Origin: G020354085 sp964629975
GTDB lineage: Bacteria > Pseudomonadota > Gammaproteobacteria > Acidiferrobacterales > Sulfurifustaceae
Assembly: GCA_964629975.1 (NCBI GenBank)
Contig: CAZVUN010000024.1
Location: 1 to 31,477 of the forward strand
Reading direction: 5' to 3'
Length of the DNA: 31,477 bases
Below the pieces are notes generated by a model, which saw nothing but the letters and a program-made list of their open reading frames with translations, was not told where the DNA came from and searched no databases. The position numbers were made by a program, and so were the translations under genes. Of this stretch, positions 23,327-31,477 are shown in pieces (position 1 is the stretch's first letter; every line of letters begins with the position of its first letter).

Positions 23327-24067
23327 ATGGCTGACCAGACCGCGCACCGCACGCTGAGCCTCAATATCCTGCGCTACAACCCCCAGGAGCGCGCGAGCAC
23401 GCCGCACCTGCAGCGCTACGAGCTGGAAGAGGCCGACGACATGACGCTCTACCTCGCGCTCAACGAGATTCGCGAGAAGCAGGACGCGTCGCTGCAATTC
23501 GACTTCGTGTGCCGCGCCGGCATCTGCGGCAGTTGCGGGATGATGATCAACGGCCGGCCGGGGCTCGCCTGCCGCACGCTCACCCGAAACCTCCCGGCGG
23601 AGATCACGCTCGCGCCGCTGCCGCTGTTCGAGCTGATCGGCGATCTGTCGGTCAACACCGGCAAGTGGATGCGCGCCATGAGCGAGCGGCTCGAGACCTG
23701 GGTGCACGCGAAGAGCGCGGAAGTCGACCTGCGGCGCATCGAGCAGCCCATGGACCCGGCGCTGGCCGAGGAGATTTACCTGCTCGATCGCTGCATCGAA
23801 TGCGGCTGCTGCGTGGCGGCCTGCGGCACGGCGCGAATGCGCGAGGACTTCGTCGGCGCCGTGGGCTTGAACAGGATCGCGCGCTTCCGGCTCGACCCGC
23901 GCGACACGCGCAGCGACGGCGATTACTACGAGCTGATCGGCGACGACGATGGGGTGTTCGGCTGCATGTCGCTGCTCGCCTGCCACGACGTGTGCCCGAA
24001 GAACCTGCCGCTCAAGACGCAGATCGCGTTCCTGCGGCGCAAGATCGTGGCGCTGGGATTGAAGTAG
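23327..24067 (+). CDS. frdB: Fumarate reductase iron-sulfur subunit
   Basis: 246 residues. The plant-type [2Fe-2S] site has Cys62, 67, 70 and 82 (CRAGICGSCGMMINGRPGLA, then C). The [4Fe-4S] site has CIECGCCVAAC (Cys156, 159, 162, with 166 for the next cluster), and the [3Fe-4S] site uses CMSLLACHDVCP. Role: carries electrons from the haem b subunit to the flavoprotein. The frame starts 2 bp after frdA. The gene completes the frdCAB set; a CitT-like transporter follows after 39 bp. Confidence 0.97.
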   Translation: MADQTAHRTLSLNILRYNPQERASTPHLQRYELEEADDMTLYLALNEIREKQDASLQFDFVCRAGICGSCGMMINGRPGLACRTLTRNLPAEITLAPLPLFELIGDLSVNTGKWMRAMSERLETWVHAKSAEVDLRRIEQPMDPALAEEIYLLDRCIECGCCVAACGTARMREDFVGAVGLNRIARFRLDPRDTRSDGDYYELIGDDDGVFGCMSLLACHDVCPKNLPLKTQIAFLRRKIVALGLK

Positions 24068-24106
24068 CCGGGCGCGCGGCGTCCGTTCCGTGCGCTGACC
24101 AGGGAG

Positions 24107-25498
24107 TTGCCCCTGAAGACGAGTTGGCAGTCGTTTGTCCCGGTGGTGGTGGCAGTTGTCATCGCCCTGATCCCGCCGCCCGACGGAGTGGCGCAACATG
24201 CCTGGTACTACTTTGCCGTCTTTGCCGGCATCATTGCTGGCCTCATGGCCGAGCCGCTGCCGGGAGGCGCCATTGGCCTGATCGGTGTCGCCCTCGTGAT
24301 GGTGCTGTCCCCGTACGTCTTCTTCAGCCCGGAGCAGCTCGGCAATGCCGGCTTCAGGCCCACGTCCGAGGCCATCACGTGGGGCCTGTCGGGGTTTGCC
24401 AACACCACGGTGTGGCTGATCTTCGGTGCCTTCATGTTCGCGTTGGGCTACGAGACGACCGGGCTCGGCGAGCGCATCGCGCTGCGGCTCGTGAAGGCGA
24501 TGGGCCGCCGGACGCTGACGCTGGGCTACGCGGTGACGATCGCCGACACCCTGCTCGCGCCGTTCACGCCGTCCAATACCGCGCGCAGCGGCGGCACCAT
24601 CTATCCCGTGATCCGTAACCTGCCGCCGCTCTACGACTCCCGGCCGAACGATCCGTCGACGCGGCGCGTGGGCTCGTACCTCATGTGGGTGGCGGTCGCG
24701 TCGACCTGCGTGACCAGCTCGACGTTCCTCACCGCGCTCGCGCCCAACCTGCTCGCGGCCGAGCTGGTGAAGAAGACGGTGGGTATCGAGTGCTCGTGGA
24801 TCGACTGGTTCATCGCGTTCGCGCCGGTCGGCATCCTGCTGCTGGTGCTGACCCCGCTGCTCGTCTACCGGATCTATCCGCCGGAGGTGAAGGAGGGGCA
24901 CGAGGTCCCGGCGTGGGCGGCGAAGGAACTCGATAAAATGGGATCGCTCAGCCGGCGGGAGATCACCCTGGGCGTGCTCGTGGTGATCGCGCTGATGCTG
25001 ATTCTCAAGGTCGTTACCTGGGACGACATCACCGCCAACAAGGCGGCGTGGAATACGCTCGCGTGGTTCGCGACGCTGGTTGCGCTCGCCGACGGGCTGA
25101 CGCGCGTGGGGTTCGTGAAGCGGTTCGCCGACACCGTCGCCACGCAGCTCGGGGACGTCTCGCCGATGGTGGCCGTGGCGGCGCTGCTGGTCATCAACGT
25201 CTTCGGCCATTACCTGCTCGCCAGCATCACCGCCCACGTCACCGCCATGATCCCGGTGCTGCTGGCGGTGGGCTCGATGATTCCGGGCGTCAACATGACC
25301 ACGCTCGCGCCCGGCCTGTGCCTGCAACTCGGCATCATGGGCATCCTCACGCCGTTCGCGACCGGCCCGAGCCCGGTGTACTACGGTAGCGGCTATCTGC
25401 CGGCCGCGGATTACTGGCGGCTCGGCGCCATCTTCGGCGTGATCTATTTCGCGGCGTTTGCCCTCATCGGGGTACCCTGGATGCTGGCCATCCGCTGA
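24107..25498 (+). CDS. CitT-family dicarboxylate/citrate antiporter (DASS)
   Basis: 463 residues if started at TTG 24107, which directly abuts AGGGAG. CTG 24113, with a 6-nt spacing, is an equally credible start; no ATG is near. About 12 spans. The CitT-type signature is clear: LLAPFTPSNTARSGGTIYPV, then FLTALAPNLLAAELVKK, and near the end LASITAHVTAMIPVLLAVGS and LTPFATGPSPVYYGSGYLPA. Family knowledge: TtdT/CitT proteins exchange an external di- or tricarboxylate (tartrate, citrate, fumarate) for internal succinate. After frdCAB, this fits export of the succinate formed by fumarate respiration. No other promoter signal is evident in the 39-bp gap, so it is probably in the same transcript. 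Confidence 0.92.
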   Translation: MPLKTSWQSFVPVVVAVVIALIPPPDGVAQHAWYYFAVFAGIIAGLMAEPLPGGAIGLIGVALVMVLSPYVFFSPEQLGNAGFRPTSEAITWGLSGFANTTVWLIFGAFMFALGYETTGLGERIALRLVKAMGRRTLTLGYAVTIADTLLAPFTPSNTARSGGTIYPVIRNLPPLYDSRPNDPSTRRVGSYLMWVAVASTCVTSSTFLTALAPNLLAAELVKKTVGIECSWIDWFIAFAPVGILLLVLTPLLVYRIYPPEVKEGHEVPAWAAKELDKMGSLSRREITLGVLVVIALMLILKVVTWDDITANKAAWNTLAWFATLVALADGLTRVGFVKRFADTVATQLGDVSPMVAVAALLVINVFGHYLLASITAHVTAMIPVLLAVGSMIPGVNMTTLAPGLCLQLGIMGILTPFATGPSPVYYGSGYLPAADYWRLGAIFGVIYFAAFALIGVPWMLAIR

Positions 25499-25537
25499 GC
25501 GCGCCGCTGCGATGACAATGACCCGAGGGAGGTCCTG

Positions 25538-27091
25538 ATGGCTGACGAGAGCGCGCTGCCCGGCTCGTTTTCCCCACGCACGCGCCGCATCGCGCTCGTC
25601 GTCGGCCCGCTGCTGGCGCTGCTCAGCTATTTCCTCCTGCCCGAGCAGTACAGCGACGGCAAGGGCGGCACGGCGGCGTTCACGCCCGCCGGGCGCGCCA
25701 CGCTGGCCGTCGCTGTCTGGATGGCGACCTGGTGGGTGACCGAGGCGGTGCACATCGCCATCACCGCGCTGCTGCCGATCGCGGTGTTTCCGCTGCTCGG
25801 GATCGCCGGCATCGAGCAGGCGACCGCGCCCTACGCCTCGGACGTGATCTATCTGTTCTTCGGCGGCTTTGTGCTGGCCGCGGCCATCCAGCGCTGGGGG
25901 CTCGACCGGCGCATCGCCTACCGCACGCTCACCCTCGTCGGCACGCATGCCGATCGCGTGGTGGCCGGGTTCATGATCGCGACGGCGGCGCTCAGCATGT
26001 GGGTGTCGAACACGGCCACGGCCGCGATGATGGTGCCGATCGCGCTGGCGGTGATCAACCTGGTGCTGCGCGCGCGCACCGGCAAGACGCTCACCGAGCA
26101 TGGCGGCATGCCGGCGCAGGCGCGCGGCGAGCGCAATTTCGCGCTGGCGCTGCTGCTCGGCATCGCCTACAGCGCCTCGATCGGCGGCATCGGTACCATC
26201 ATCGGTACGCCGCCGAACGGCATCCTGGTGAAGTTCATCGCCCAGAACTACGGCATCGAGGTGAGCTTCGCCAGGTGGCGGCAGATCGGCATGCCGGTCG
26301 TGGCGCTGATGCTGCCAATCACCTGGCTCCTGCTCACCAAGGTGATGTTCCGAAATGGCATCGGCGAGATCGAGGGCGGCCGCGAGTGGGTGCGGCAGGA
26401 ACTCAAGGCGCTCGGGCGGCTGTCGCGCGGCGAACGCGCCACGCTCTGGGTGTTCGCCGTGACCGTGCTGCTGTGGGTGACGCGGCCGTTTCTCGCCAAG
26501 CTGTCAATCGCCGGGGTCGCGCCGTTCGCGGGCCTTTCGGACGCCGGCATCGCCATGCTCGCGGCCGTGGCGCTGTTCATGATCCCGGTCGAGCCCGCGC
26601 GCGGCGTGCGCGCGGTGGACTGGGCGACGGTGCGCGAGCTGCCCTGGGACGTGCTGCTGCTGTTCGGCGGCGGCCTGTCGCTCGCCGCGGCGATCGAGGC
26701 CAATGGGGTGGCCGATCTGATTGGCGCCGCCACCCAAGGGTTCGGGGGCTGGCCGGTGCTGGCGATCGTGCTGGCGGTCGCTGCCATCACGACGTTTTCC
26801 TCCGAGCTCACGTCCAACACCGCGCAGGTCGCCACCCTGTTGCCGCTGCTCGCCGCGGTGGCCCCGAGCCTCGGCGTGCATCCGGGCTTGCTGCTGGTGC
26901 CGTGCGCGCTCGCGGCGAGCGCCGCCTTCATGATGCCGGTCGGCACGCCGCCCAACGCCATCGTGTTCGGCACCAGGCTGCTCACCATCCCGCAGATGTG
27001 CAAGGCCGGTTTCTGGCTGAATCTCTGCGGGATCGCGGTCGTCACCGCCGTGACGTATTTCGTGGTCCTGCCGATGCTGGCGACGCGCTGA
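25538..27091 (+). CDS. INDY/SdcS-like Na+:dicarboxylate symporter (DASS)
   Basis: 517 residues, ATG 25538 with GGGAGG 7 nt upstream, 11-12 spans. Both SNT motifs of the Na+-coupled DASS branch are seen: WVSNTATAAMMVPIALAVIN in the first half and ELTSNTAQVATLLPLLAAVA in the second. Also present are IGGIGTIIGTPPNGILVKFI and FMMPVGTPPNAIVFGTRLL, which bind substrate carboxylates. Family knowledge: imports succinate, fumarate or malate with Na+. It lies 39 bp after the CitT-like gene and has a different mechanism (symport rather than exchange). Its presence gives the locus both import and exchange of C4 acids. Confidence 0.93.
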   Translation: MADESALPGSFSPRTRRIALVVGPLLALLSYFLLPEQYSDGKGGTAAFTPAGRATLAVAVWMATWWVTEAVHIAITALLPIAVFPLLGIAGIEQATAPYASDVIYLFFGGFVLAAAIQRWGLDRRIAYRTLTLVGTHADRVVAGFMIATAALSMWVSNTATAAMMVPIALAVINLVLRARTGKTLTEHGGMPAQARGERNFALALLLGIAYSASIGGIGTIIGTPPNGILVKFIAQNYGIEVSFARWRQIGMPVVALMLPITWLLLTKVMFRNGIGEIEGGREWVRQELKALGRLSRGERATLWVFAVTVLLWVTRPFLAKLSIAGVAPFAGLSDAGIAMLAAVALFMIPVEPARGVRAVDWATVRELPWDVLLLFGGGLSLAAAIEANGVADLIGAATQGFGGWPVLAIVLAVAAITTFSSELTSNTAQVATLLPLLAAVAPSLGVHPGLLLVPCALAASAAFMMPVGTPPNAIVFGTRLLTIPQMCKAGFWLNLCGIAVVTAVTYFVVLPMLATR

Positions 27092-27150
27092 CCGGTGCAC
27101 GCTGCGCGGCGCCGGGGTGTGGCACAATGGTGCCGCCCGAGCGTGATCCC

Positions 27151-28434
27151 ATGGACTCACCCGAACTTGTCGTTGTCCGCCACTTCTTCGTGGCGCTGCT
27201 GATCGGCGCGCTGGTCGGCATCGAGCGCGAGAAGCGCAAGGTCACCGAACAGGAGATCTCCTTCGGCGGACTGCGCACCTTCATCCTGTTCGCGCAGGCC
27301 GGCGCGGTGTCGGCGTGGCTGTCGATCCAGCTCGGTTATCCGTGGGTCTTCGTTGCCACCGTGGCCGCGGTCTCGGCGATCGTGGTGACGGGCTATGTCC
27401 TCGAGAGCCGCGTGCGCCCGACCGAGGTCGGCGTCACCACGGAGCTCGCGGCGATCACGGTGTGTCTGCTCGGTGGCGCGGTGATGTACGGCTACGAGGC
27501 GATCGCCGTGGCGCTCGCCATCGTCACCTCGGCGGTGCTCGCCTACAAGCGCCCGCTGCATGAGGCGGTCGCCAAGATCAGCACCGACGATCTGTATGCG
27601 GGTCTGCGGTTGCTCATCGCGACCTTCATCGTGCTGCCGCTGCTGCCGGATCGCGCGCTCGATCCGTGGCAGGCGCTCAATCCGTATCGCCTGTGGTTTC
27701 TGGTGATCCTGATCTCGGGGCTGTCGCTGGTGGGCTACGTGGCCGTGCGCTGGCTCGGCTCCACGCGCGGCACCCTGCTCACGGCCCTGAGCGGGGGGCT
27801 CGTGTCCTCGACCGCGGTGAGCCTGTCGTTCGCGCGCCAGAGCCAGACGGATGAGCGCCGCACGGCCGGCAACGCCCTGGCCGCCGGCATCCTGGTGTCC
27901 TGGGTGGTGATGTTCGTGCGCGTGATCATCGCCGTGGCGTTCGTCAACCTGAACCTGGTGGGCGCGGTGCTGGCGCCGTTTCTCGCCATGGCCGCGGTCA
28001 CCGCGCTCGCGGCCGGCTGGTTCTACTGGCGCGGTAGCGGAACGGCGCGTGCGCCGGGCGAGGTGCGCCCCGAGGTGCCGCTCAAGAACCCGTTCAGCCT
28101 GTGGGAGGCAGCCAAGTTCGGCATGCTGTTCGCGGTGGTGCTGCTCGGGGTGCAGCTCACCCAGCATTACCTGCCCGGCGAGGGCCTGTACGTCGTGGCC
28201 AGCATCGCCGGGCTGAGCGACGTCGATGCCATCACGCTGTCGATGGCCGACTATGCGCGCCTCGGCGGGGATGCCGGTACGGCGGTGGGTGCGATCGTGA
28301 TCGCGGCACTGGCCAACACCGTGGCCAAGTGCGCTCTGGTGGTGGCGCTCGGCAGCAGCGCGCTGCGCCTGCGGCTGTTGCCGGTGACGGTGGCGATCCT
28401 GGCGGTCGGTGCGCTGGTGCTGGTGACGCGGTGA
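27151..28434 (+). CDS. MgtC/SapB-like plus DUF4010 membrane protein
   Basis: 427 residues from ATG 27151; ATG 27127 is an in-frame alternative adding 8 residues. The N-terminal 150 residues have the MgtC pattern (FFVALLIGALVGIEREKRK, FGGLRTFILFAQAGAVSAWL, TTELAAITVCLLGGAVMYGY). From about 170 on comes DUF4010 (LLIATFIVLPLLPDRALDPW, NPYRLWFLVILISGLSLVGY, LLTALSGGLVSSTAVSLSFA, GLSDVDAITLSMADYARLGG). About 12 spans. Function of this two-domain family is unknown; MgtC itself is linked to growth at low Mg2+ and regulation of F-ATPase. It begins 59 bp after the dicarboxylate symporter and may have its own promoter. Confidence 0.88.
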   Translation: MDSPELVVVRHFFVALLIGALVGIEREKRKVTEQEISFGGLRTFILFAQAGAVSAWLSIQLGYPWVFVATVAAVSAIVVTGYVLESRVRPTEVGVTTELAAITVCLLGGAVMYGYEAIAVALAIVTSAVLAYKRPLHEAVAKISTDDLYAGLRLLIATFIVLPLLPDRALDPWQALNPYRLWFLVILISGLSLVGYVAVRWLGSTRGTLLTALSGGLVSSTAVSLSFARQSQTDERRTAGNALAAGILVSWVVMFVRVIIAVAFVNLNLVGAVLAPFLAMAAVTALAAGWFYWRGSGTARAPGEVRPEVPLKNPFSLWEAAKFGMLFAVVLLGVQLTQHYLPGEGLYVVASIAGLSDVDAITLSMADYARLGGDAGTAVGAIVIAALANTVAKCALVVALGSSALRLRLLPVTVAILAVGALVLVTR

Positions 28435-28473
28435 GGGTGCCGGGTCCATTGCCGAGTTCGTTACCGGGTCGCC

Positions 28474-28593
28474 GTGCCACGCGGGCTCGGCGCCTTGCAC
28501 GAGCTCGGTAGCGCATTGGGTACGGTCAAACTGCTGTCGGCAGCGGTGTTCGGCGTGCTCGTGCTGGGCCTCAGGCTGCGCATTGACGGATAA
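28474..28593 (+). CDS. Possible small membrane protein
   Basis: GTG 28474 to TAA 28593 gives 39 residues: a short charged start (VPRGLGALHELGSALG) and one hydrophobic segment (LLSAAVFGVLVLGLRL) ending in RIDG. It fills the gap before the phospholipase D gene. There is no convincing ribosome site, and the frame is open further upstream without an ATG, so it may be a remnant or chance. Confidence 0.25.
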   Translation: MPRGLGALHELGSALGTVKLLSAAVFGVLVLGLRLRIDG

Positions 28594-28602
28594 TGCACGC
28601 AG

Positions 28603-30168
28603 ATGCGGCGAGCGGGACGAAGTGCGGTTAGCCTGTTACTCGTGGGGCTGGCAGGATGCGCCGGGCTGCCGACGCTCGACGCGCGCACGCAATCGTACGC
28701 CGTGACCGACACGGCCGACACCCGACTGGGCCGGGTCATCGCGCCGCTCGTGGCCGCGCATCCGGGGCACGCCGGCCTGGTGCCGTTCGCCAGCGGCGTC
28801 GATGCGTTCGTGGCGCGCCTGGTTCTGGCCGAGGCCGCCGACCGGAGCCTCGACGTGCAGTACTACATCTGGCACGACGATGTCACCGGACGCCTGCTCG
28901 CCGACCGGCTGGTGCGTGCCGCCGACCGCGGCGTGCGGGTGCGCGTGCTGCTGGACGACATCGGCACGGCGCCCGATGATGTCGCGTTGCTCATCCTCGA
29001 CCAGCATCCCAACATCGAACTGCGGCTGTTCAATCCGGTCGCGCTGCGTTCGGCGCGCGGTCTCGGCACGCTCGCCGACTTCGGGCGCGTCAACCGGCGC
29101 ATGCACAACAAGTCGTTCACTGCCGATAACCAGGCAACCATCGTCGGCGGGCGCAACGTCGGTGACGAATACTACGCCGCGCGCCCCGATCTCGAGTTCG
29201 GTGATCTGGACGTGCTCGCCGTCGGGCCCGTGGTGCAGGAGGTGTCGGACGCGTTCGATCGCTACTGGAACAGCCCGGCGGCTTACCCGATCAGCGCACT
29301 GACCGATCGGCGCGCGACCGCCCAGCAGCTCGCGCAGGGGCGGGCGGCGTTGCGCGCCCACACCGAGGCGCAGCGTGACGGCGCGTACGCGCGTGCGCTC
29401 GAGGCGAGCGCGCTGGCGCAGGCGCTGCGCACCGGCGATGTGCGCCCCTTCTGGGGGCGCGCCCGGCTGGTGTACGACGATCCGGCCAAGGTTCTCGCCG
29501 AGACCGCCGCGCCACTGACACCTCTGCAGGCCGGGCTCGCGCCGGTGGTCGATGCCGTGCGCGCGGAGCTGCTGCTGGTCTCGCCGTACTTCGTCCCCGG
29601 CGAGGCCGGCCTCGCATGGCTGCGCCGCCTGCGCGAGCGCGGCGTGCGCATCCGCGTCGTCACCAACTCGCTGGCGGCGAGTGACGTCGCCGCCGTGCAT
29701 TCGGGTTACCAGCGCTACCGCCGCCCGCTGCTCGACGCCGGCGTCGAGCTCTACGAGTTCAAGCCGACGGCCTATGCCAGCGCGGGCGGGTCGGGAAGCG
29801 CCTCCGGCGGACTGACCGGCTCGTCGCGCGCGGCGCTGCATGCCAAGAGCTTTGTCTTCGACCGGCGCGTGGTGTTCGTCGGTTCGCTCAACCTCGATCC
29901 GCGCTCGCTGCATCTCAACACCGAAATCGGGGTGTTGTTCGACAGCCCGGAGCTGGCGGGCGCGATGGTCGATGCCATCGACGCGGCGCTGGCGCAGCAG
30001 GCGTACCGTGTGCTGCTGGTCGATGCCGGCACGCCGCACGCCCGCCTCGAGTGGGTGAGCAGCGAGGACGGCGGCACGCAGCGTTTCGACAGCGATCCGG
30101 CGGCGAGCCTGTGGCGGCGCTTCAGCGTGTGGCTCCTGTCGCTGCTGCCGATCGAGTCGCAGCTCTAG
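28603..30168 (+). CDS. clsC: Phospholipase D-like lipoprotein, cardiolipin synthase C type
   Basis: 521 residues. N-terminus MRRAGRSAVSLLLVGLAGCA has a lipobox (LAGC), indicating a membrane-anchored periplasmic lipoprotein. Two HKD motifs mark a PLD enzyme: His168-Lys170-Asp175 (MHNKSFTADNQATIVGGRN) and His413-Lys415-Asp420 (LHAKSFVFDRRVVFVGSLN). Other ClsC features: LDVQYYIWHDDVTGRLLADR, VRVLLDDIG, LLLVSPYFVPGEAGLAWLR, SGYQRYRRPLLDAGVELYEF. Family knowledge: ClsC (YmdC) makes cardiolipin from phosphatidylglycerol and phosphatidylethanolamine, in E. coli with YmdB. No ymdB-like gene is adjacent. The lipoprotein signal is common in this subgroup. A broader PLD activity cannot be excluded. Confidence 0.88.
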   Translation: MRRAGRSAVSLLLVGLAGCAGLPTLDARTQSYAVTDTADTRLGRVIAPLVAAHPGHAGLVPFASGVDAFVARLVLAEAADRSLDVQYYIWHDDVTGRLLADRLVRAADRGVRVRVLLDDIGTAPDDVALLILDQHPNIELRLFNPVALRSARGLGTLADFGRVNRRMHNKSFTADNQATIVGGRNVGDEYYAARPDLEFGDLDVLAVGPVVQEVSDAFDRYWNSPAAYPISALTDRRATAQQLAQGRAALRAHTEAQRDGAYARALEASALAQALRTGDVRPFWGRARLVYDDPAKVLAETAAPLTPLQAGLAPVVDAVRAELLLVSPYFVPGEAGLAWLRRLRERGVRIRVVTNSLAASDVAAVHSGYQRYRRPLLDAGVELYEFKPTAYASAGGSGSASGGLTGSSRAALHAKSFVFDRRVVFVGSLNLDPRSLHLNTEIGVLFDSPELAGAMVDAIDAALAQQAYRVLLVDAGTPHARLEWVSSEDGGTQRFDSDPAASLWRRFSVWLLSLLPIESQL

Positions 30169-30214
30169 GGCGCGCCGCGCCCGAGCCGGGGGCAAAGCTG
30201 ATACCCTTGCCCGC

Positions 30215-31477
30215 ATGACGAGCCTGCCGATCGACGAGGTCCTGCCCGCGCTGCGCGCCACGCTCGCCGCGCACCGCGCCGTGGTGTTGCAGGCCCCGCC
30301 GGGCGCCGGCAAGACCACGCTCGTTCCGCTCGCGCTGCTCGAGGAGCCGTGGCTCGCGGGGCGCTCGATCCTGATCCTCGAGCCGCGGCGGCTCGCGGCG
30401 CGCGCGGCCGCCGCGCGCATGAGCCAGTTGCGCGGTGAGGCGGTGGGTGAGACGGTGGGGTACCGCATCCGCTTCGATTCCAAGGTGTCGAAGGCCACGC
30501 GTATCGAGGTGCTGACCGAGGGCATCCTCACGCGGCGCCTGCAGTCCGATCCGGCGCTGGAAGGCGTGGGTCTGGTCATCTTCGATGAATTCCACGAGCG
30601 CCACCTGCACGCCGATCTCGCGCTCGCCCTGTGCGTCGACGCGCAGCGCGGCCTGCGCGAGGATCTCAAGATCCTGGTGATGTCCGCGACCCTCGATGGC
30701 GAGGCGCTGTCCCGACTCCTGGACGGTGCGCCGATCGTCACCAGCCGCGGCCGCAGCCATCCGGTCGACATCGTGTACGCGCCGCGCGACCCCGAAGGCC
30801 CGCTGCCGCAGGTGGCCGCCGCGGCCGTGGCGCGCGCGCTCGAGGCGCACGCGGGCGATGTGCTCGTGTTCCTGCCGGGCGCCTGGGAGATTCGCCGCAC
30901 CCAGGAGCTGCTCGCCGCCGCGCTCAAGCCCGATGCGGTGGCGCTGTTTCCCCTGTACGGCGACCTGCCGTGGGAGCAGCAGGACCGCGCCATCCGGCCG
31001 CTCGCCGGCAAGCGCAAGGTGGTGCTCGCCACGCCGATCGCCGAGACCAGCCTCACGATCGAAGGTGTGCGGGTGGTGATCGACAGCGGTTTGGCGCGCG
31101 TGCCGCAGTTCGATCCCAATTCCGGGCTCACGCGCCTGGTGACGCAGCGCATCGCGCGCGCCAACGCCGAGCAGCGTGCCGGCCGCGCCGGGCGCGAGGC
31201 CCCGGGCGTGTGCTACCGGCTGTGGAGCGAGGGCACGCAGCGCGGCCTGATCGCGCAGCCCACCCCCGAGATCCGAAGCGCCGATCTTGCGCCGCTTGCG
31301 CTCGAGCTCGCGGCCTGGGGCGTGCGCGATGCTGCCACACTCGCCTGGCTCGATCCGCCGCCACCCGCCACGCTCGCCCGGGCGCGCACCCTCCTGGTCG
31401 AGCTGGGTGCACTCGGCGCCGACGGCGCGCCGACGGCGATCGGCCGTCGCATGCTCACCATGCCGCTCGCGCCGCGG
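30215..31477 (+). CDS. hrpB: ATP-dependent helicase HrpB, N-terminal 421 codons (runs off the window)
   Basis: The frame opens at ATG 30215 and is uninterrupted to the last base. DEAH/RHA helicase motifs appear in order: Walker A (QAPPGAGKTTLVPLALL, Lys33), ILEPRRLAARAAAARM (Ia), DEFH box at 124-127, SAT (157-159), VLVFLPGAWEIRRTQELL, VLATPIAETSLTIEGVRVVI and QRAGRAGREAPGVCYRLW. The RGRSHPVDIVYAPR and TPEIRSADLAPLALELAAWG segments are characteristic of HrpB rather than HrpA. About 820 residues are expected for the whole protein. Function: a cytosolic DExH nucleic-acid helicase of poorly defined role in bacteria. It is separated from clsC by 46 bp, probably an independent gene. Confidence 0.95.
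   Translation, partial: MTSLPIDEVLPALRATLAAHRAVVLQAPPGAGKTTLVPLALLEEPWLAGRSILILEPRRLAARAAAARMSQLRGEAVGETVGYRIRFDSKVSKATRIEVLTEGILTRRLQSDPALEGVGLVIFDEFHERHLHADLALALCVDAQRGLREDLKILVMSATLDGEALSRLLDGAPIVTSRGRSHPVDIVYAPRDPEGPLPQVAAAAVARALEAHAGDVLVFLPGAWEIRRTQELLAAALKPDAVALFPLYGDLPWEQQDRAIRPLAGKRKVVLATPIAETSLTIEGVRVVIDSGLARVPQFDPNSGLTRLVTQRIARANAEQRAGRAGREAPGVCYRLWSEGTQRGLIAQPTPEIRSADLAPLALELAAWGVRDAATLAWLDPPPPATLARARTLLVELGALGADGAPTAIGRRMLTMPLAPR

Noticed and set aside
23165..26101. Long minus-strand open frame opposite frdB and the transporters
   Set aside because: Same artefact of GC-rich third positions; the plus-strand products are unmistakable.

Overview
The window is high-GC, gene-dense DNA. 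Gene content points to a Gram-negative proteobacterium, probably a gammaproteobacterium with respiratory or anaerobic flexibility. The evidence is several signal-peptide-bearing outer-membrane barrels, lipoproteins, HrpB, a ClsC-type phospholipase D, a multihaem cytochrome c and a Wolinella-type fumarate reductase. I cannot name the genus. No rRNA, tRNA or CRISPR was seen.

Left third (1-11900), a plastic accessory region. It starts inside an arylsulfatase gene whose C-terminus carries two GLG1-type Cys-rich repeats. A DUF1254/DUF1214 protein and an outer-membrane barrel follow. Next is a compact cassette (4163-5043): a DUF559 PD-(D/E)XK endonuclease-like gene between two arrays of GC-rich palindromic units. 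Both arrays end in the same inverted unit and the same 18-bp tail. After it comes an eight-haem cytochrome c lipoprotein with HEAT and TPR regions, preceded by a 12-codon leader ORF that overlaps its start codon. Then come a MITE-like element (7399-7532), a glycine-zipper protein, a frameshifted IS110 transposase remnant, and a back-to-back pair of 5'-truncated genes (AraC regulator on minus, arylsulfatase on plus). That pair looks like the scar of one deletion across a divergent promoter. Two more outer-membrane proteins close the region.

Middle (12000-19000): a large patatin-like phospholipase with a barrel-like C-terminus, a MscS-type channel overlapping or abutting it, an orphan AapJ-like amino-acid-binding protein, and an ArsB/NhaD/SLC13-like permease.

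Right-centre (19000-27100), a coherent C4-dicarboxylate module. A perfect FNR/Anr-type box (TTGACGCAAGTCAA, 19013-19026) lies 60 bp before a class I fumarase. Wolinella-type frdC-frdA-frdB follow, then two different DASS transporters (CitT-like and INDY-like). Together they suggest oxygen-controlled fumarate respiration with dicarboxylate uptake or exchange. FrdC keeps all four haem histidines and Glu66 at the Wolinella positions but has Leu at position 180, where Wolinella has the E-pathway glutamate.

Right end (27100-31477): an MgtC/DUF4010 membrane protein, a ClsC-like phospholipase D lipoprotein, and the first 421 codons of hrpB, which runs off the edge.

The best candidate for an undescribed system is the DUF559-plus-palindrome-array cassette, which resembles in layout, but not in protein family, the REP/RAYT pairing.
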